From NCBI GenBank assembly GCA_964539665.1, contig CAZIKB010000086.1, positions 1 through 27,460 of the forward strand: a stretch of DNA of 27,460 nucleotides, written 5' to 3'. The position numbers and the translations under genes were made by a program. How positions within the stretch are numbered: position 1 is the first letter of the stretch; every line of letters starts with the position of its first letter. This document shows positions 1-7,672 of the stretch, in pieces. Source of the stretch: CAZIKB01 sp964539665 (GTDB lineage: Bacteria; Zhuqueibacterota; Zhuqueibacteria; Oceanimicrobiales; Oceanimicrobiaceae). Under the pieces are notes generated by a model. The model was not told the origin of the DNA. It was given only the letters and a program-made list of their open reading frames with translations, and made no database searches.

Positions 1-27
1 ATCATCCGAGTTACTCTGAATAAGATT

Positions 28-654
28 TCAATTAACTTGAATGCCCGGAAATCGCGGCAAAAACCGCCCGGTTTGTGATTTATATTGTTGATATTTATCA
101 CCGTGCATTTTCAATAGATGTTCTTCCTCTGCAAGTACTTGCAGATAAAGGCTGCTAAAGGACATGCACCAGAGCAAGAGCGTAGCAGCGCCGGGCAGCG
201 CGAGCGCAATGGAACCGAGACCGCCGAGGATCATCGTAAAGACCGGGTTGCGCATGTAGCGGAAAAAGCCGGTAGTGACGAGCTCCGTGCGGTTTTCTTC
301 GTCGAGCCCAATTCGCCAACTGTTACCCATCTGCCACTGGGTCATAATGAGACCAATCAGGAAAACGAATGAAGCGGTAAGGGCAATAGTGCGCAGCGTC
401 GGCTTGTTAAAAAAGAGCGGGAAACCCCAAGTCACCATCTTTTCAGGCGCGAGAGCAAATCCGCCAATAATCAAAAACCAGGCTGCGCTTACTAAGTTAC
501 CGTAGCGTTCCAGGAAACGCTGTTGCTGCGAAGTCGATTTGTTGAAGCGGTACGGATCGATGCCAGTACGTTTACGCTGCACAAAATTTTTCACCCGAAA
601 AGTGAGCGTGAAAAGTATGGCATAGATAAGCAAATAGATTTGATAACAGCGCAC
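28..654 (-). CDS. Isoprenylcysteine carboxyl methyltransferase-like membrane protein
   Basis: A 208-residue integral membrane protein of the ICMT/PEMT-like methyltransferase superfamily. Hydrophobic segments lie near residues 5-20, 55-70, 88-105 and 138-170. The C-terminal half has the family pattern: an RNPVF motif (135-139), then after the last membrane segment an EEEHL block (176-180) and a tyrosine-rich stretch ending in RFLP. In the family these residues bind S-adenosylmethionine at the cytoplasmic face. The substrate of bacterial members is mostly unknown, so none is assigned. The start is GTG with an AGG about 7 nt upstream. It lies 41 bp behind the P-II gene and probably ends the efflux operon. 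The family is fairly certain; the function is not. Confidence 0.75.
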   Translation of the reverse strand: MRCYQIYLLIYAILFTLTFRVKNFVQRKRTGIDPYRFNKSTSQQQRFLERYGNLVSAAWFLIIGGFALAPEKMVTWGFPLFFNKPTLRTIALTASFVFLIGLIMTQWQMGNSWRIGLDEENRTELVTTGFFRYMRNPVFTMILGGLGSIALALPGAATLLLWCMSFSSLYLQVLAEEEHLLKMHGDKYQQYKSQTGRFLPRFPGIQVN

Positions 655-695
655 TTCCTTACCTGCTACTTGATCCTTAATTTTTTTAACGCTGT

Positions 696-1037
696 TTACA
701 CAGCACTTTCTCCCCGTTCGCCCGTACTAATGCGAACGGCCTCCTCAACATTGGAGACATAGATCTTACCATCGCCGCGCAGACCGGTGTGGGCCGATTT
801 CTCAATAGCTGAGACGACCTCTTCGACCAGTTCATCACGACAAACAATCTCCAGTTTCACATGGGGGACATAAGCGATCATGTCAAGTATGATCTGGTTC
901 TTCTCACCTTTGCCGCGACCTCGACCGAATCCTTTGACATCGTTCACACTCATTCCTGAGAGTCCTTTAATGTTATGCAAAGCCTGCGTAACTTCGGTTA
1001 GTTTATGCGGTTTGATATATGCTTTGATTTCTTTCAT
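696..1037 (-). CDS. P-II family regulatory protein linked to the RND efflux genes
   Basis: A 113-residue protein of normal P-II length. The C-terminal P-II signature is clear (GDGKIYV near 88-94, then VEEAVRI and TGERGE). The N-terminal KEIKAYIKPHKL strand and the GFGRGRGKGEKN stretch before the T-loop also fit. P-II trimers bind ATP/ADP and 2-oxoglutarate and regulate partners through the T-loop. Here the T-loop is unlike GlnB/GlnK: aligning on GFGR and the following V-K-L/I puts Asn47 where the uridylylated Tyr51 of GlnB would be, so classical uridylylation is unlikely. A separate P-II group (PII-NG) is known to sit beside heavy-metal RND pumps, and this gene follows czcA by 66 bp. Control of metal efflux is therefore inferred over nitrogen control. 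The start has GGAAT upstream. Confidence 0.88.
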   Translation of the reverse strand: MKEIKAYIKPHKLTEVTQALHNIKGLSGMSVNDVKGFGRGRGKGEKNQIILDMIAYVPHVKLEIVCRDELVEEVVSAIEKSAHTGLRGDGKIYVSNVEEAVRISTGERGESAV

Positions 1038-1059
1038 GATGTAATTCCTTTCAAATTTT

Positions 1060-1089
1060 AGGCGGCGACTTTTGATAATATCACCGCCT
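1060..1089 (-). other. Hairpin between the czcA-like and P-II genes
   Basis: On the minus-strand transcript AGGCGGUGA pairs with UCGCCGCCU through nine pairs, one of them a U-G wobble, around a 12-nt loop. No U-tract follows, so it is not a standard terminator. It could stabilise or process the mRNA between the pump and the regulator; this role is inferred only. Confidence 0.5.
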
Positions 1090-1103
1090 TGTCATATTTT
1101 TTC

Positions 1104-4100
1104 TTACACTTGCTCTGGTAACATCTTCTCGGGTGTTGCCTCATATTCCACCTCGATCGAAAACCACTTATAAAGCGCTGGAATGACTAACAGTGTCAAA
1201 ATTGTGGAAGTGATGAGCCCGCCAATCACCACCGTGGCCAGAGGTCTTTGCACTTCGCTGCCGGTACCACTGGAAAACAGCAGAGGAATCAGCCCGACCG
1301 CAGTGGTGAGGGCCGTCATGAGGACCGGACGCAGACGTAAAGTTGCGCCTTGTACCGAGGCCTCATCCACAGGCACACCCTTCTGTAGCAACTGGTTTAA
1401 GTAGGTTACCAGCACCATGCCGTTTTCCAAAGCGATACCAAACAAGGCTATGAATCCCACAGATGAAGGTACGGATAGGTTTTGACCACTAATCCAAAGA
1501 GCGACCACGCCACCGACCAGTGCGAGGGGAATGTTAAGAAGAATCAGCAACGTGTTCTTGAAAGAATTGAAGCTGGAAAACAAGAGTAGAAAAATGACCA
1601 GAAGTGTAATCGGAATCACAACTGCAAGCCTTTTATTCGCTTCCTGCTGCAGCCGGAACTGGCCGCCCCAGGTGACGAAATAGCCAGACGGCAAATTCAC
1701 ATTAGAGGCAATGGCCTTCTGGCCTTCGGCTACAAATGAGCCAATGTCTCTATCCTTTACATTGCACTGCACAGTGATGAATCGCTGATTTTTTTCGCGC
1801 GTAATTTGCCGCGGACCGACCAGTTCTTCGATGGTGGCCAGTTGCTTGAGCGGCACCTTGGTTCCATTCGGTGCGGCGATCAGAATTTCGCTAATGTTAT
1901 CCGGTGTGTCACGGAAGCTTTTCTCAAAACGCACAAGGATATCAAAGCGGCGGATGCCCTCGAAGATTTGTCCCGCCGTTTCCCCACCTACTGCAGCGCG
2001 TACGACTTCCTGGACTTCCGAAATGTTGATGCCGTAGCGCGCCACAGCATCACGTCTCACTTTTATTAAAAGTTGCGGTGTACCGCTGATCTGATCGGCC
2101 TGCACATCGGCGGCTCCTGCCACGTCTTGAATCGCTTCTGCGATTTCGTCCGCTTTTTCTTTCAAAGTCTGTAGATCATCACCGAAAAGCTTTATAGCAA
2201 GCTCGGCTCGGACGCCTTCCAACAATTCATCCACAGTCATGGCGATGGGCTGGGTGAAGTTGGTCAGAACACCGGGAATCTCACCCACCTCATCGCGGAT
2301 TACGTCCTGTAACTCCTCTTGGGTATCGGCGGCACGCCATTCATTTCTGGGTTTTAACAAGATGTACATTTCCGCGCTGTTAACTGGATCCGTGTGTGCG
2401 CCAACTTCGCCGCGACCGATTCGTGTAACCACCCCCGTGACCTCTGGTATCCGTGTTAGTCGACGCTCAACGATCATGGTGATCCGCTTACTTTCGTTCA
2501 AAGAGATTGAAGGCGCCAGGGTCAAGCGCAGGATCAGGGTGCCCTCTTGCAGCTCCGGTGTAAACTCAGATCCCAGTTGCGGAAATACCCCCAAACCAAG
2601 GAGGACCAATGCTACAGCAAGCACAATAGCCACATAACGTTTTTGCACAAAGTACTGAACCAACGGGCGGTAAACCTTCAAAAGCCATCGTATGAGGAAG
2701 TTTTCCTTCTGGATTTCTTCGTCCTCATTCGTCTTGGGTCTTCGCATGAAAAGCTGGGAAAGCACAGGCGCCAGCAAAATGGCAAAGATCAGCGAACCCA
2801 TCATCGCCAGGGCCACTGTGTACGCCAGAGGTCGAAAGGTTTTGCCTTCCACGCCCTGCAGGGTGAACAAGGGTAGAAACACCACAATAATGATGATGAT
2901 GGCGAACAGAATCGGACGAGAGACCTCCAGGCACGCGCGTGCGATCACATTAATGCGCGGCTCCGAGGGATCGCTAGCGCGCAACATGCGATCGACATTC
3001 TCGACCACCACAATTGTACCGTCTACCATCATGCCAATGGCGATAGCCAAACCCCCAAAAGACATCAGGTTCGCCGACAGGCCAAAATATTTCATGCCGA
3101 TCATAGCAAACAGGACAGAGAAAGGGATCGATAGCGCCACCACCACACTCGGCCGCGCCGACCCCATGAAAGCTATCAAGACCAGCACCACCAGGGCAAT
3201 ACCTTGAATCAAAGCGTCGGTCACCGTTTTGACACACGCTTCTACCAGAGTCTTCTGTTCGTAGTAAGGGACAATTCTTATTCCCTCAGGCAGGATGCGG
3301 TTAATTTCCGCCAGCCTTTGCTCCACCGCTCCGATGACTGTAGAGGAATTCGCTCCAAATAACTTGACCACCATCCCCGCCACCACTTCCTCGACGCCGT
3401 TACGGGTTTGAATACCGCGGCGAACCGCTCCGCCAATCTCTACATTGGCCAGTTGTTTCAGGTAGACCGGCGTGCCATCTTCGGATTTAATGATAATATT
3501 TTCAATGTCCTTCATGTCAGATGCCAGGCCGACAGAACGAACGATAAATTCCTCAGCATTTTTTTCGATAAACTGGGCACCGACATTCAGGTTATTGGCT
3601 TTGATTTTTTCTATGAGTTCCTGAATCGTCACATCATATCGAAGCAGCGAGGAAGGGTCAATCACAACATGATACTGTTTTTCGTACCCGCCGATTCCGA
3701 GAACTTCGGTTACGCCCGGAACGGTCTGCAGGTTGAATTTAATTAACCAGTCCTGAATCGTGCGAAGTTGTTCCAGCGAATACTGACCGGTTTCGTCTTC
3801 GAGGTAATAAAACAGTATGAGTCCCATACCGGTGGAAATGGGTCCCATCCCCGGCTCGCCGAATCCTTCCGGGATGTTTTCGCGCGCTTCCTGCAGGCGT
3901 TCATTGACCAACTGTCTACAGAAATAAATATCAGCACCGTCCTCGAAATAAATGTTCACAACCGAAAGCCCGAAATTGGATACCGAGCGAATATTCTTGA
4001 GATTGGGCAGCCCGTTCATGGCCACTTCAACAGGGTAGGTAACGTATTTTTCAACTTCTTCCGGCGCCAATCCTTCCGTTTCAGTAAATACCTGAACCAG

Positions 4101-4232
4101 GTTTGGTGAAACATCGGGAAAGGCGTCTATGGGTAATTGTCTATAACTATAAAACCCCGCAGCCAGTACCAGCGCTCCCATCACGGCTATAAGCAGTTGA
4201 CTGCGGAGGGAAAATTCAATTATGTTTTTCAT
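1104..4232 (-). CDS. czcA: Heavy-metal efflux RND transporter, CzcA/CusA family
   Basis: A 1042-residue inner-membrane pump of normal HME-RND length. It has an N-terminal membrane segment (about 10-30), the DAFPDVSPNLVQV porter-domain start, and two blocks of membrane helices (about 335-500 and 870-1020). The proton-relay motif in helix 4 is present, with Asp404 in MVDGT and Glu411 in VVVEN. The aspartate six residues earlier that CzcA pumps carry (LDFG type) is here AIAIG, as in CusA-like pumps, so the metal cannot be assigned to the Zn/Co/Cd group from this motif. As a trimer driven by proton flux it would export metal through the CzcB and CzcC partners. The start has a GAGG ribosome site about 8 nt upstream and lies 15 nt behind czcB. 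The symbol is a family label. Confidence 0.95.
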   Translation of the reverse strand: MKNIIEFSLRSQLLIAVMGALVLAAGFYSYRQLPIDAFPDVSPNLVQVFTETEGLAPEEVEKYVTYPVEVAMNGLPNLKNIRSVSNFGLSVVNIYFEDGADIYFCRQLVNERLQEARENIPEGFGEPGMGPISTGMGLILFYYLEDETGQYSLEQLRTIQDWLIKFNLQTVPGVTEVLGIGGYEKQYHVVIDPSSLLRYDVTIQELIEKIKANNLNVGAQFIEKNAEEFIVRSVGLASDMKDIENIIIKSEDGTPVYLKQLANVEIGGAVRRGIQTRNGVEEVVAGMVVKLFGANSSTVIGAVEQRLAEINRILPEGIRIVPYYEQKTLVEACVKTVTDALIQGIALVVLVLIAFMGSARPSVVVALSIPFSVLFAMIGMKYFGLSANLMSFGGLAIAIGMMVDGTIVVVENVDRMLRASDPSEPRINVIARACLEVSRPILFAIIIIIVVFLPLFTLQGVEGKTFRPLAYTVALAMMGSLIFAILLAPVLSQLFMRRPKTNEDEEIQKENFLIRWLLKVYRPLVQYFVQKRYVAIVLAVALVLLGLGVFPQLGSEFTPELQEGTLILRLTLAPSISLNESKRITMIVERRLTRIPEVTGVVTRIGRGEVGAHTDPVNSAEMYILLKPRNEWRAADTQEELQDVIRDEVGEIPGVLTNFTQPIAMTVDELLEGVRAELAIKLFGDDLQTLKEKADEIAEAIQDVAGAADVQADQISGTPQLLIKVRRDAVARYGINISEVQEVVRAAVGGETAGQIFEGIRRFDILVRFEKSFRDTPDNISEILIAAPNGTKVPLKQLATIEELVGPRQITREKNQRFITVQCNVKDRDIGSFVAEGQKAIASNVNLPSGYFVTWGGQFRLQQEANKRLAVVIPITLLVIFLLLFSSFNSFKNTLLILLNIPLALVGGVVALWISGQNLSVPSSVGFIALFGIALENGMVLVTYLNQLLQKGVPVDEASVQGATLRLRPVLMTALTTAVGLIPLLFSSGTGSEVQRPLATVVIGGLITSTILTLLVIPALYKWFSIEVEYEATPEKMLPEQV

Positions 4233-4247
4233 ATTTATTCCTCGTGA

Positions 4248-5213
4248 TTAATGTTCATGACCTGATTCGAAAGAGCTTTTCGCCAACTCTGCTTTCAAAG
4301 TAAAACCGCCTTTTGTGACGAATTTTTGTCCTGGGCTGAGTCCTGAACGAATTTCAACATGTGTTTTCGAGTTTCTACCGACAGTCACTTGCTGAGGAAT
4401 AAAGCCTTCGGGAGTTTGAACAAATACGACCTTTTGATCATCGATGGCTTCTATAGCGGTTTTAGGAACCAGGACTTCAACCTCCACGGAATTAATGACG
4501 ACCAAGCCATTAATAAACAAGCCAGGACGCCAGTAGCCCTCAGGATTTGACAAAACCACCCTGACCGTTGCCGTACGTGTGGCCTCGTCGAGAAGTGGGC
4601 TGATATAAGAAATCGAACCAGTCGTTTCAGGCGAGTCTGGCCCGGCAGAAATAACTACTTTTTGCCCGATTTTGATGTGCGGCAAATCCTTCTGGTAAAC
4701 GCTGAGATTGACCCAGACCGAGCTCAAATCAGCAATGGTAAAAGCATGGGAATCATCGGTGATCACTTCGCCAAGCGTCAGGTGTTTATCGGTGACGGTT
4801 CCGGCAATCAGAGATTTGACTTCATACGGCGCCAGGCTTTCATTGCTTTCGATAACAGCCAGCACTTCACCCTTTCTGATGTGGTCCCCGATATGCTTGC
4901 GTACCTCTTTCACGATCCCAGGAAATCGAGGAACGATGTGTGCAAGGCGATCTGGTTCGATGATGATTTCGCCCGAAAGCTTTATTTCCATTGTCAGTTG
5001 ACCTGGCCCGGCCGTTGCGGTCTCAATGCCAAATTCCTGCAGTTGTTCATCGCTGAGTTGCACGATGCTTTCCACTGCATCGCCTTCGTGTTCGTCGGTT
5101 TCCTGGTGTAGCGCTGCCTCCTCTTTTGAACAGCCAGCCAAAAGGAGGCCGCCTGTTAGTATGAGAGCCAGCAATTTTGATAAAATCGTATTGAATTTAT
5201 GGGTAAACTTCAT
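4248..5213 (-). CDS. czcB: Periplasmic adaptor (membrane fusion) lipoprotein, CzcB/CusB-like
   Basis: The adaptor subunit of the RND system, linking inner-membrane pump and outer-membrane channel. An in-frame start exists 13 codons further upstream, but the ATG at 5213 is preferred: it has AAGGAGA about 7 nt upstream and opens directly into a signal peptide with a lipobox (LAGC, Cys28), so the protein is a 321-residue lipoprotein. Downstream are a barrel-sandwich/lipoyl-like region (IVPRFPGIVKEVRKHIGDHI, then VKSLIAGTVTDKHLTLGE), a beta-barrel (VWVNLSVYQKDLPHIKIGQ) and a membrane-proximal domain (VPKTAIEAIDDQKVVFV). The C-terminus ends in HEH and lacks the long His-rich extension of some CzcB proteins. 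It begins 22 nt after czcC. Confidence 0.93.
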   Translation of the reverse strand: MKFTHKFNTILSKLLALILTGGLLLAGCSKEEAALHQETDEHEGDAVESIVQLSDEQLQEFGIETATAGPGQLTMEIKLSGEIIIEPDRLAHIVPRFPGIVKEVRKHIGDHIRKGEVLAVIESNESLAPYEVKSLIAGTVTDKHLTLGEVITDDSHAFTIADLSSVWVNLSVYQKDLPHIKIGQKVVISAGPDSPETTGSISYISPLLDEATRTATVRVVLSNPEGYWRPGLFINGLVVINSVEVEVLVPKTAIEAIDDQKVVFVQTPEGFIPQQVTVGRNSKTHVEIRSGLSPGQKFVTKGGFTLKAELAKSSFESGHEH

Positions 5214-5235
5214 TGAATCATCTCCTTTTTTGCAG

Positions 5236-6600
5236 TTATTGAATTGTATCAAGACTTTGCCCGATAAGTCTTTCGAGGTCGGCCTTAGCTTTTTGGAATT
5301 CGGTCAGCGAAAGCAAATATTGCGAGCGGGCATCGAACAGAGTTCGCTGGGCGTCCAGCACGTCCAGGAAGCCAAATTTACCGAGCCGATACCCTTCATT
5401 GATGGTGTCGTAGGCTTTTTGTGCTTCGGGCAAAACCGAGCCTTGCAGCATGGTCGCTTCACTGTAAGCGGTCGCAAGGATTTGATAAGCATCGGAAATT
5501 TGCGTGGCGATGTCTGTTTCTGTTGTCCTTCGTTGCCATTCAGCCTGACTGATACGTGCGCGAGCTTCCTCGGTAGAGCCCTGATTGCGGTCGAATATCG
5601 GAATGGGCAGAGACAAAGCAACGACAAACGCGTTGGCATGGCTTTTAGTCAGTCGCTTGAAGCCGCCGCCAATGCTGGGATCCGGAATGCCTCCTGCCCT
5701 GGCCAGAGACAAAACCGCGCGGCGTTGCTGCATTTCAACCGTCCAACGCGCCACTTCGGGATTCTGGGCGAACAGCGCCAGCAATCGGTCAAAATCGGGA
5801 ATGCTAAGTGTAGTATCGAGTTGACCCACTGCCTGCTGAAAGGCAGGAGCATAACTGCCCCAGGTGGCGGCCAGTCGCTTGCGGGCTGCTTCAAGTTCAC
5901 GCTGGGTGCGATCCAGTTCAATACGGGCGTTGGAAAGCGCCACCCGAGCTCGCGATACTTCCGCAGGCGAGGTTGCGCCGGCTGCCACCCGCCGCGTCAC
6001 GATTGTGACAAATTCTTGCGCCAGCCTTATTAACTCCGTATCCAAAGTTAGACGTTGCTGCAGCGACAGGACCTCTACAAACGCACGCGTGACTTCGGTG
6101 AGAACATCCAGACGTTTAATTTCGTAATCCCAGGCAGCGAGGTCACTTTCCAGTGCCGCAATCCGGGTGCGTTTCTTCCGTTTGCCGCCTAACTCGAAAA
6201 GTTGCCCCAGCAGGATGGTGGTTTCAGCTTGATCAAAGCCGCCGAATTCTCCGGATCCGCCGAAATTCTCAAGTTCGATTTCCACTTCTGGATTGGGCAG
6301 CAGTGAGGCTTGTACAGCCTGCGCTTCTTTAGCTCTTACTTCCCATGAGAAGGCGGCTAATTCCGGATTTCTCAATAACGCTAACGACAGGGCCTGATTT
6401 AAATTAATCTTATCAGTTGGTTCCTCAGCAGGCGGCACGGGAATCTCCTCTTTTATTAATTGATTCGGTGCGCGATATGCTTTAAGGTCTTGACCCAGTG
6501 GAAGTGGCTCTGGATAATTCGCAGTGGTTCGATAGCCAGCACAACCTCCAAACAAGAAAAGCGCTGCGATAGCAAGCAGCATTGAATTATTCAATTGCAT
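5236..6600 (-). CDS. czcC: Outer-membrane efflux channel lipoprotein, TolC/CzcC-like
   Basis: A 454-residue outer-membrane factor. The N-terminus is a signal peptide ending in a lipobox (LFGGC, Cys20), so lipidation is expected. Two outer-membrane-efflux repeats follow: one begins at INLNQALSLALLRNPELAAF (about 65-85), the second near LDTTLSIPDFDRLLALFAQNPEV (about 265). The second ends in the typical GYRLGKFGFLDVLDAQRTLF block. Long helical stretches rich in Ala, Glu and Arg match the periplasmic alpha-barrel. It is the first of the three pump genes, and its start has a strong GGAGGA site 3 nt from the ATG. The symbol is a family label. Confidence 0.92.
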   Translation of the reverse strand: MQLNNSMLLAIAALFLFGGCAGYRTTANYPEPLPLGQDLKAYRAPNQLIKEEIPVPPAEEPTDKINLNQALSLALLRNPELAAFSWEVRAKEAQAVQASLLPNPEVEIELENFGGSGEFGGFDQAETTILLGQLFELGGKRKKRTRIAALESDLAAWDYEIKRLDVLTEVTRAFVEVLSLQQRLTLDTELIRLAQEFVTIVTRRVAAGATSPAEVSRARVALSNARIELDRTQRELEAARKRLAATWGSYAPAFQQAVGQLDTTLSIPDFDRLLALFAQNPEVARWTVEMQQRRAVLSLARAGGIPDPSIGGGFKRLTKSHANAFVVALSLPIPIFDRNQGSTEEARARISQAEWQRRTTETDIATQISDAYQILATAYSEATMLQGSVLPEAQKAYDTINEGYRLGKFGFLDVLDAQRTLFDARSQYLLSLTEFQKAKADLERLIGQSLDTIQ

Positions 6601-6618
6601 AAGTCCTCCATTTATATA

Positions 6619-6640
6619 AACCGTGTTTTAACACCCGGTT
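6619..6640. repeat. Imperfect inverted repeat just upstream of czcC
   Basis: AACCG-TGT and ACA-CC-CGGTT form an imperfect palindrome around TTTA, immediately upstream of the czcC ribosome site. It could be an operator or an RNA hairpin in the leader. No regulator gene is visible nearby to match it. Confidence 0.35.
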
Positions 6641-6711
6641 CTGCAGTATGTGCATGCAGTTGTAAAATTAATCAGAAGGTTTTGAGAATTAAAATTGCTT
6701 AATAAAGGAAC

Positions 6712-7077
6712 TTATGAAGAATATCTTGGAGGGTGAAATATGTGATGTTCTATTAAATTTAAAACAAGAGACTCAAGTAAAATCAAATAATTTAGGAATA
6801 TTATATCACTGATAAAAGTAAAACGAGTTGGTAACATGATCACTCCAGAAACGCAGCAAGGACACAAAGTACATGTATCAACTTGTTTTGATTGTTGTTC
6901 GGTTTTTTCAGTATCCTGAAGATGAATTTCTACATCTGGCTTACTCTCAATAACAAGGGGGTGACCTCCAAATCCCAAATGTTCAATCGCGTCCCAAATA
7001 GCAAGAGTGTCACCTGCAAATAGGATGAGGAGGAAAAATGCGATGAAATTAATTTTAAATTTATTTGAATTATTCAT
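6712..7077 (-). CDS. Small exported Cys-rich protein of the efflux operon (CzcI/DUF2946-like guess)
   Basis: A 121-residue protein with one strong N-terminal hydrophobic segment (about 9-26), read as a signal peptide or anchor. A soluble stretch follows, then a four-cysteine cluster CTLCPCC (Cys69, 72, 74, 75), a second hydrophobic stretch (about 88-108) and a C-terminal HIFHPPR tail. The gene lies 111 bp upstream of czcC in the same direction. Small secreted Cys/His proteins are common first genes in metal-resistance operons (CzcI, DUF2946, CopL types), and the HPPR-like end resembles that group. The tight cysteine cluster could bind a soft metal ion such as Cu(I), Ag(I) or Cd(II). No Shine-Dalgarno is obvious. 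The family is a guess; that it is a real gene is likely from its signal peptide and context. Confidence 0.55.
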   Translation of the reverse strand: MNNSNKFKINFIAFFLLILFAGDTLAIWDAIEHLGFGGHPLVIESKPDVEIHLQDTEKTEQQSKQVDTCTLCPCCVSGVIMLPTRFTFISDIIFLNYLILLESLVLNLIEHHIFHPPRYSS

Positions 7078-7108
7078 TATTTTAGATTTTATTAAACTTA
7101 ATTAAAGC

Positions 7109-7126
7109 TTTTGGGAGCCCCCAAAA
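7109..7126. repeat. Perfect 7-bp palindrome in the efflux-operon leader
   Basis: TTTTGGG and CCCAAAA flank AGCC, 31 bp upstream of the small Cys-rich gene. It is downstream of the proposed promoter on the minus strand, so it could be an operator or a 5' mRNA hairpin. No long U-tract follows. Confidence 0.4.
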
Positions 7127-7165
7127 TAAATCAAACCATGATTTTTTGTGAATTTAAGTATCATA

Positions 7166-7195
7166 AATATACAATATTTACTGGTACAATTCCAA
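7166..7195 (-). promoter_or_regulatory. Candidate promoter of the metal-efflux operon
   Basis: On the minus strand TTGGAA (7195-7190), an 18-nt spacer and TATATT (7171-7166) form a plausible sigma-70 promoter about 90 bp upstream of the first gene. It is back-to-back with the rpmB promoter. The AT-rich background makes chance matches likely. Confidence 0.35.
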
Positions 7196-7203
7196 ACAAA
7201 TAC

Positions 7204-7232
7204 TTGCATTTTGTCTGATTTTTTTGTATTAT
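7204..7232 (+). promoter_or_regulatory. Candidate rpmB promoter
   Basis: TTGCAT (7204-7209), a 17-nt spacer and TATTAT (7227-7232) form a good sigma-70 match about 88 bp upstream of rpmB. The leader then contains a small hairpin at 7273-7289. Confidence 0.5.
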
Positions 7233-7272
7233 TGCATTCATTAATTTTGAGTTTGATAAATTGGAATCCTTC

Positions 7273-7289
7273 CAGGTTTCAAAAACCTG
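7273..7289 (+). other. Hairpin in the rpmB 5' leader
   Basis: CAGGTTT and AAACCTG pair perfectly over 7 bp with a 3-nt loop, 30 bp upstream of the rpmB start. It could take part in feedback control by a ribosomal protein, but nothing in the sequence proves this. Confidence 0.35.
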
Positions 7290-7319
7290 AATGGATTTGT
7301 GAAATCGAGGAGTGATTAG

Positions 7320-7526
7320 ATGGCAAAGAGATGTGAGATTTGTGGTAAAGGACCAATGGCTGGAAACAATGTCAGCCATGCACACAATTTAACCAAACGA
7401 CGCTGGCTGCCAAATTTAAAGAAAATACGCGCTCAGGTAAATGGGCAGGTCAGGAGAATCAAAGTTTGCACAAGCTGTATTAAAAGCGGTCGGGTAGTGA
7501 AGGCTGTGAGGGTGAAAACAAGTTAA
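7320..7526 (+). CDS. rpmB: 50S ribosomal protein L28
   Basis: A 68-residue L28, a large-subunit protein that contacts 23S rRNA. The family opening MAKRCEICGKGP, the SHAHN motif (about 19-23), the TKRRWLPNL segment and KVCTSCIKSG are all present. Four cysteines (5, 8, 50, 53) form the zinc-ribbon version of the protein, which tends to be used under zinc-replete conditions. The ATG has GAGGAG upstream. It is a single plus-strand gene between two minus-strand operons and convergent with ftsZ. Its position next to a metal-efflux operon may be chance. Confidence 0.95.
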   Translation: MAKRCEICGKGPMAGNNVSHAHNLTKRRWLPNLKKIRAQVNGQVRRIKVCTSCIKSGRVVKAVRVKTS

Positions 7527-7629
7527 CATCACACTTATTTCCATGAAGCGGAATAAGGAAATACGGATATGATGAAATAAGGGTATATGGAAAGTCGGTC
7601 ACAGAAACATAGCACATACTTATCACCAA

Positions 7630-7659
7630 ATACCCCCATACCATTTATACCCGCATACC
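7630..7659. repeat. Short 17-nt tandem repeat between rpmB and ftsZ
   Basis: ATACCCCCATACC and ATACCCGCATACC repeat with a 17-nt period. A related GGGTATATGG lies about 50 bp away in the opposite sense, so weak folding is possible. The convergent gap 7527-7672 shows no clear U-tract terminator. Confidence 0.4.
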
Positions 7660-7672
7660 TGAGACACTTCCA

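Noticed and set aside
2725..3237. His- and Gly-rich minus-strand frames within czcA.
   Set aside because: They are out-of-frame shadows of the RND coding sequence, whose motifs run through this stretch uninterrupted.
7161..7385. A 74-codon minus-strand frame overlapping the rpmB start.
   Set aside because: It is antisense to rpmB and its promoter, with no family features and no ribosome site.
7527..7672. A rho-independent terminator between the convergent rpmB and ftsZ genes.
   Set aside because: TATTTCC/GGAAATA (7536-7563) forms only a weak stem with a 14-nt loop and no U-tract.
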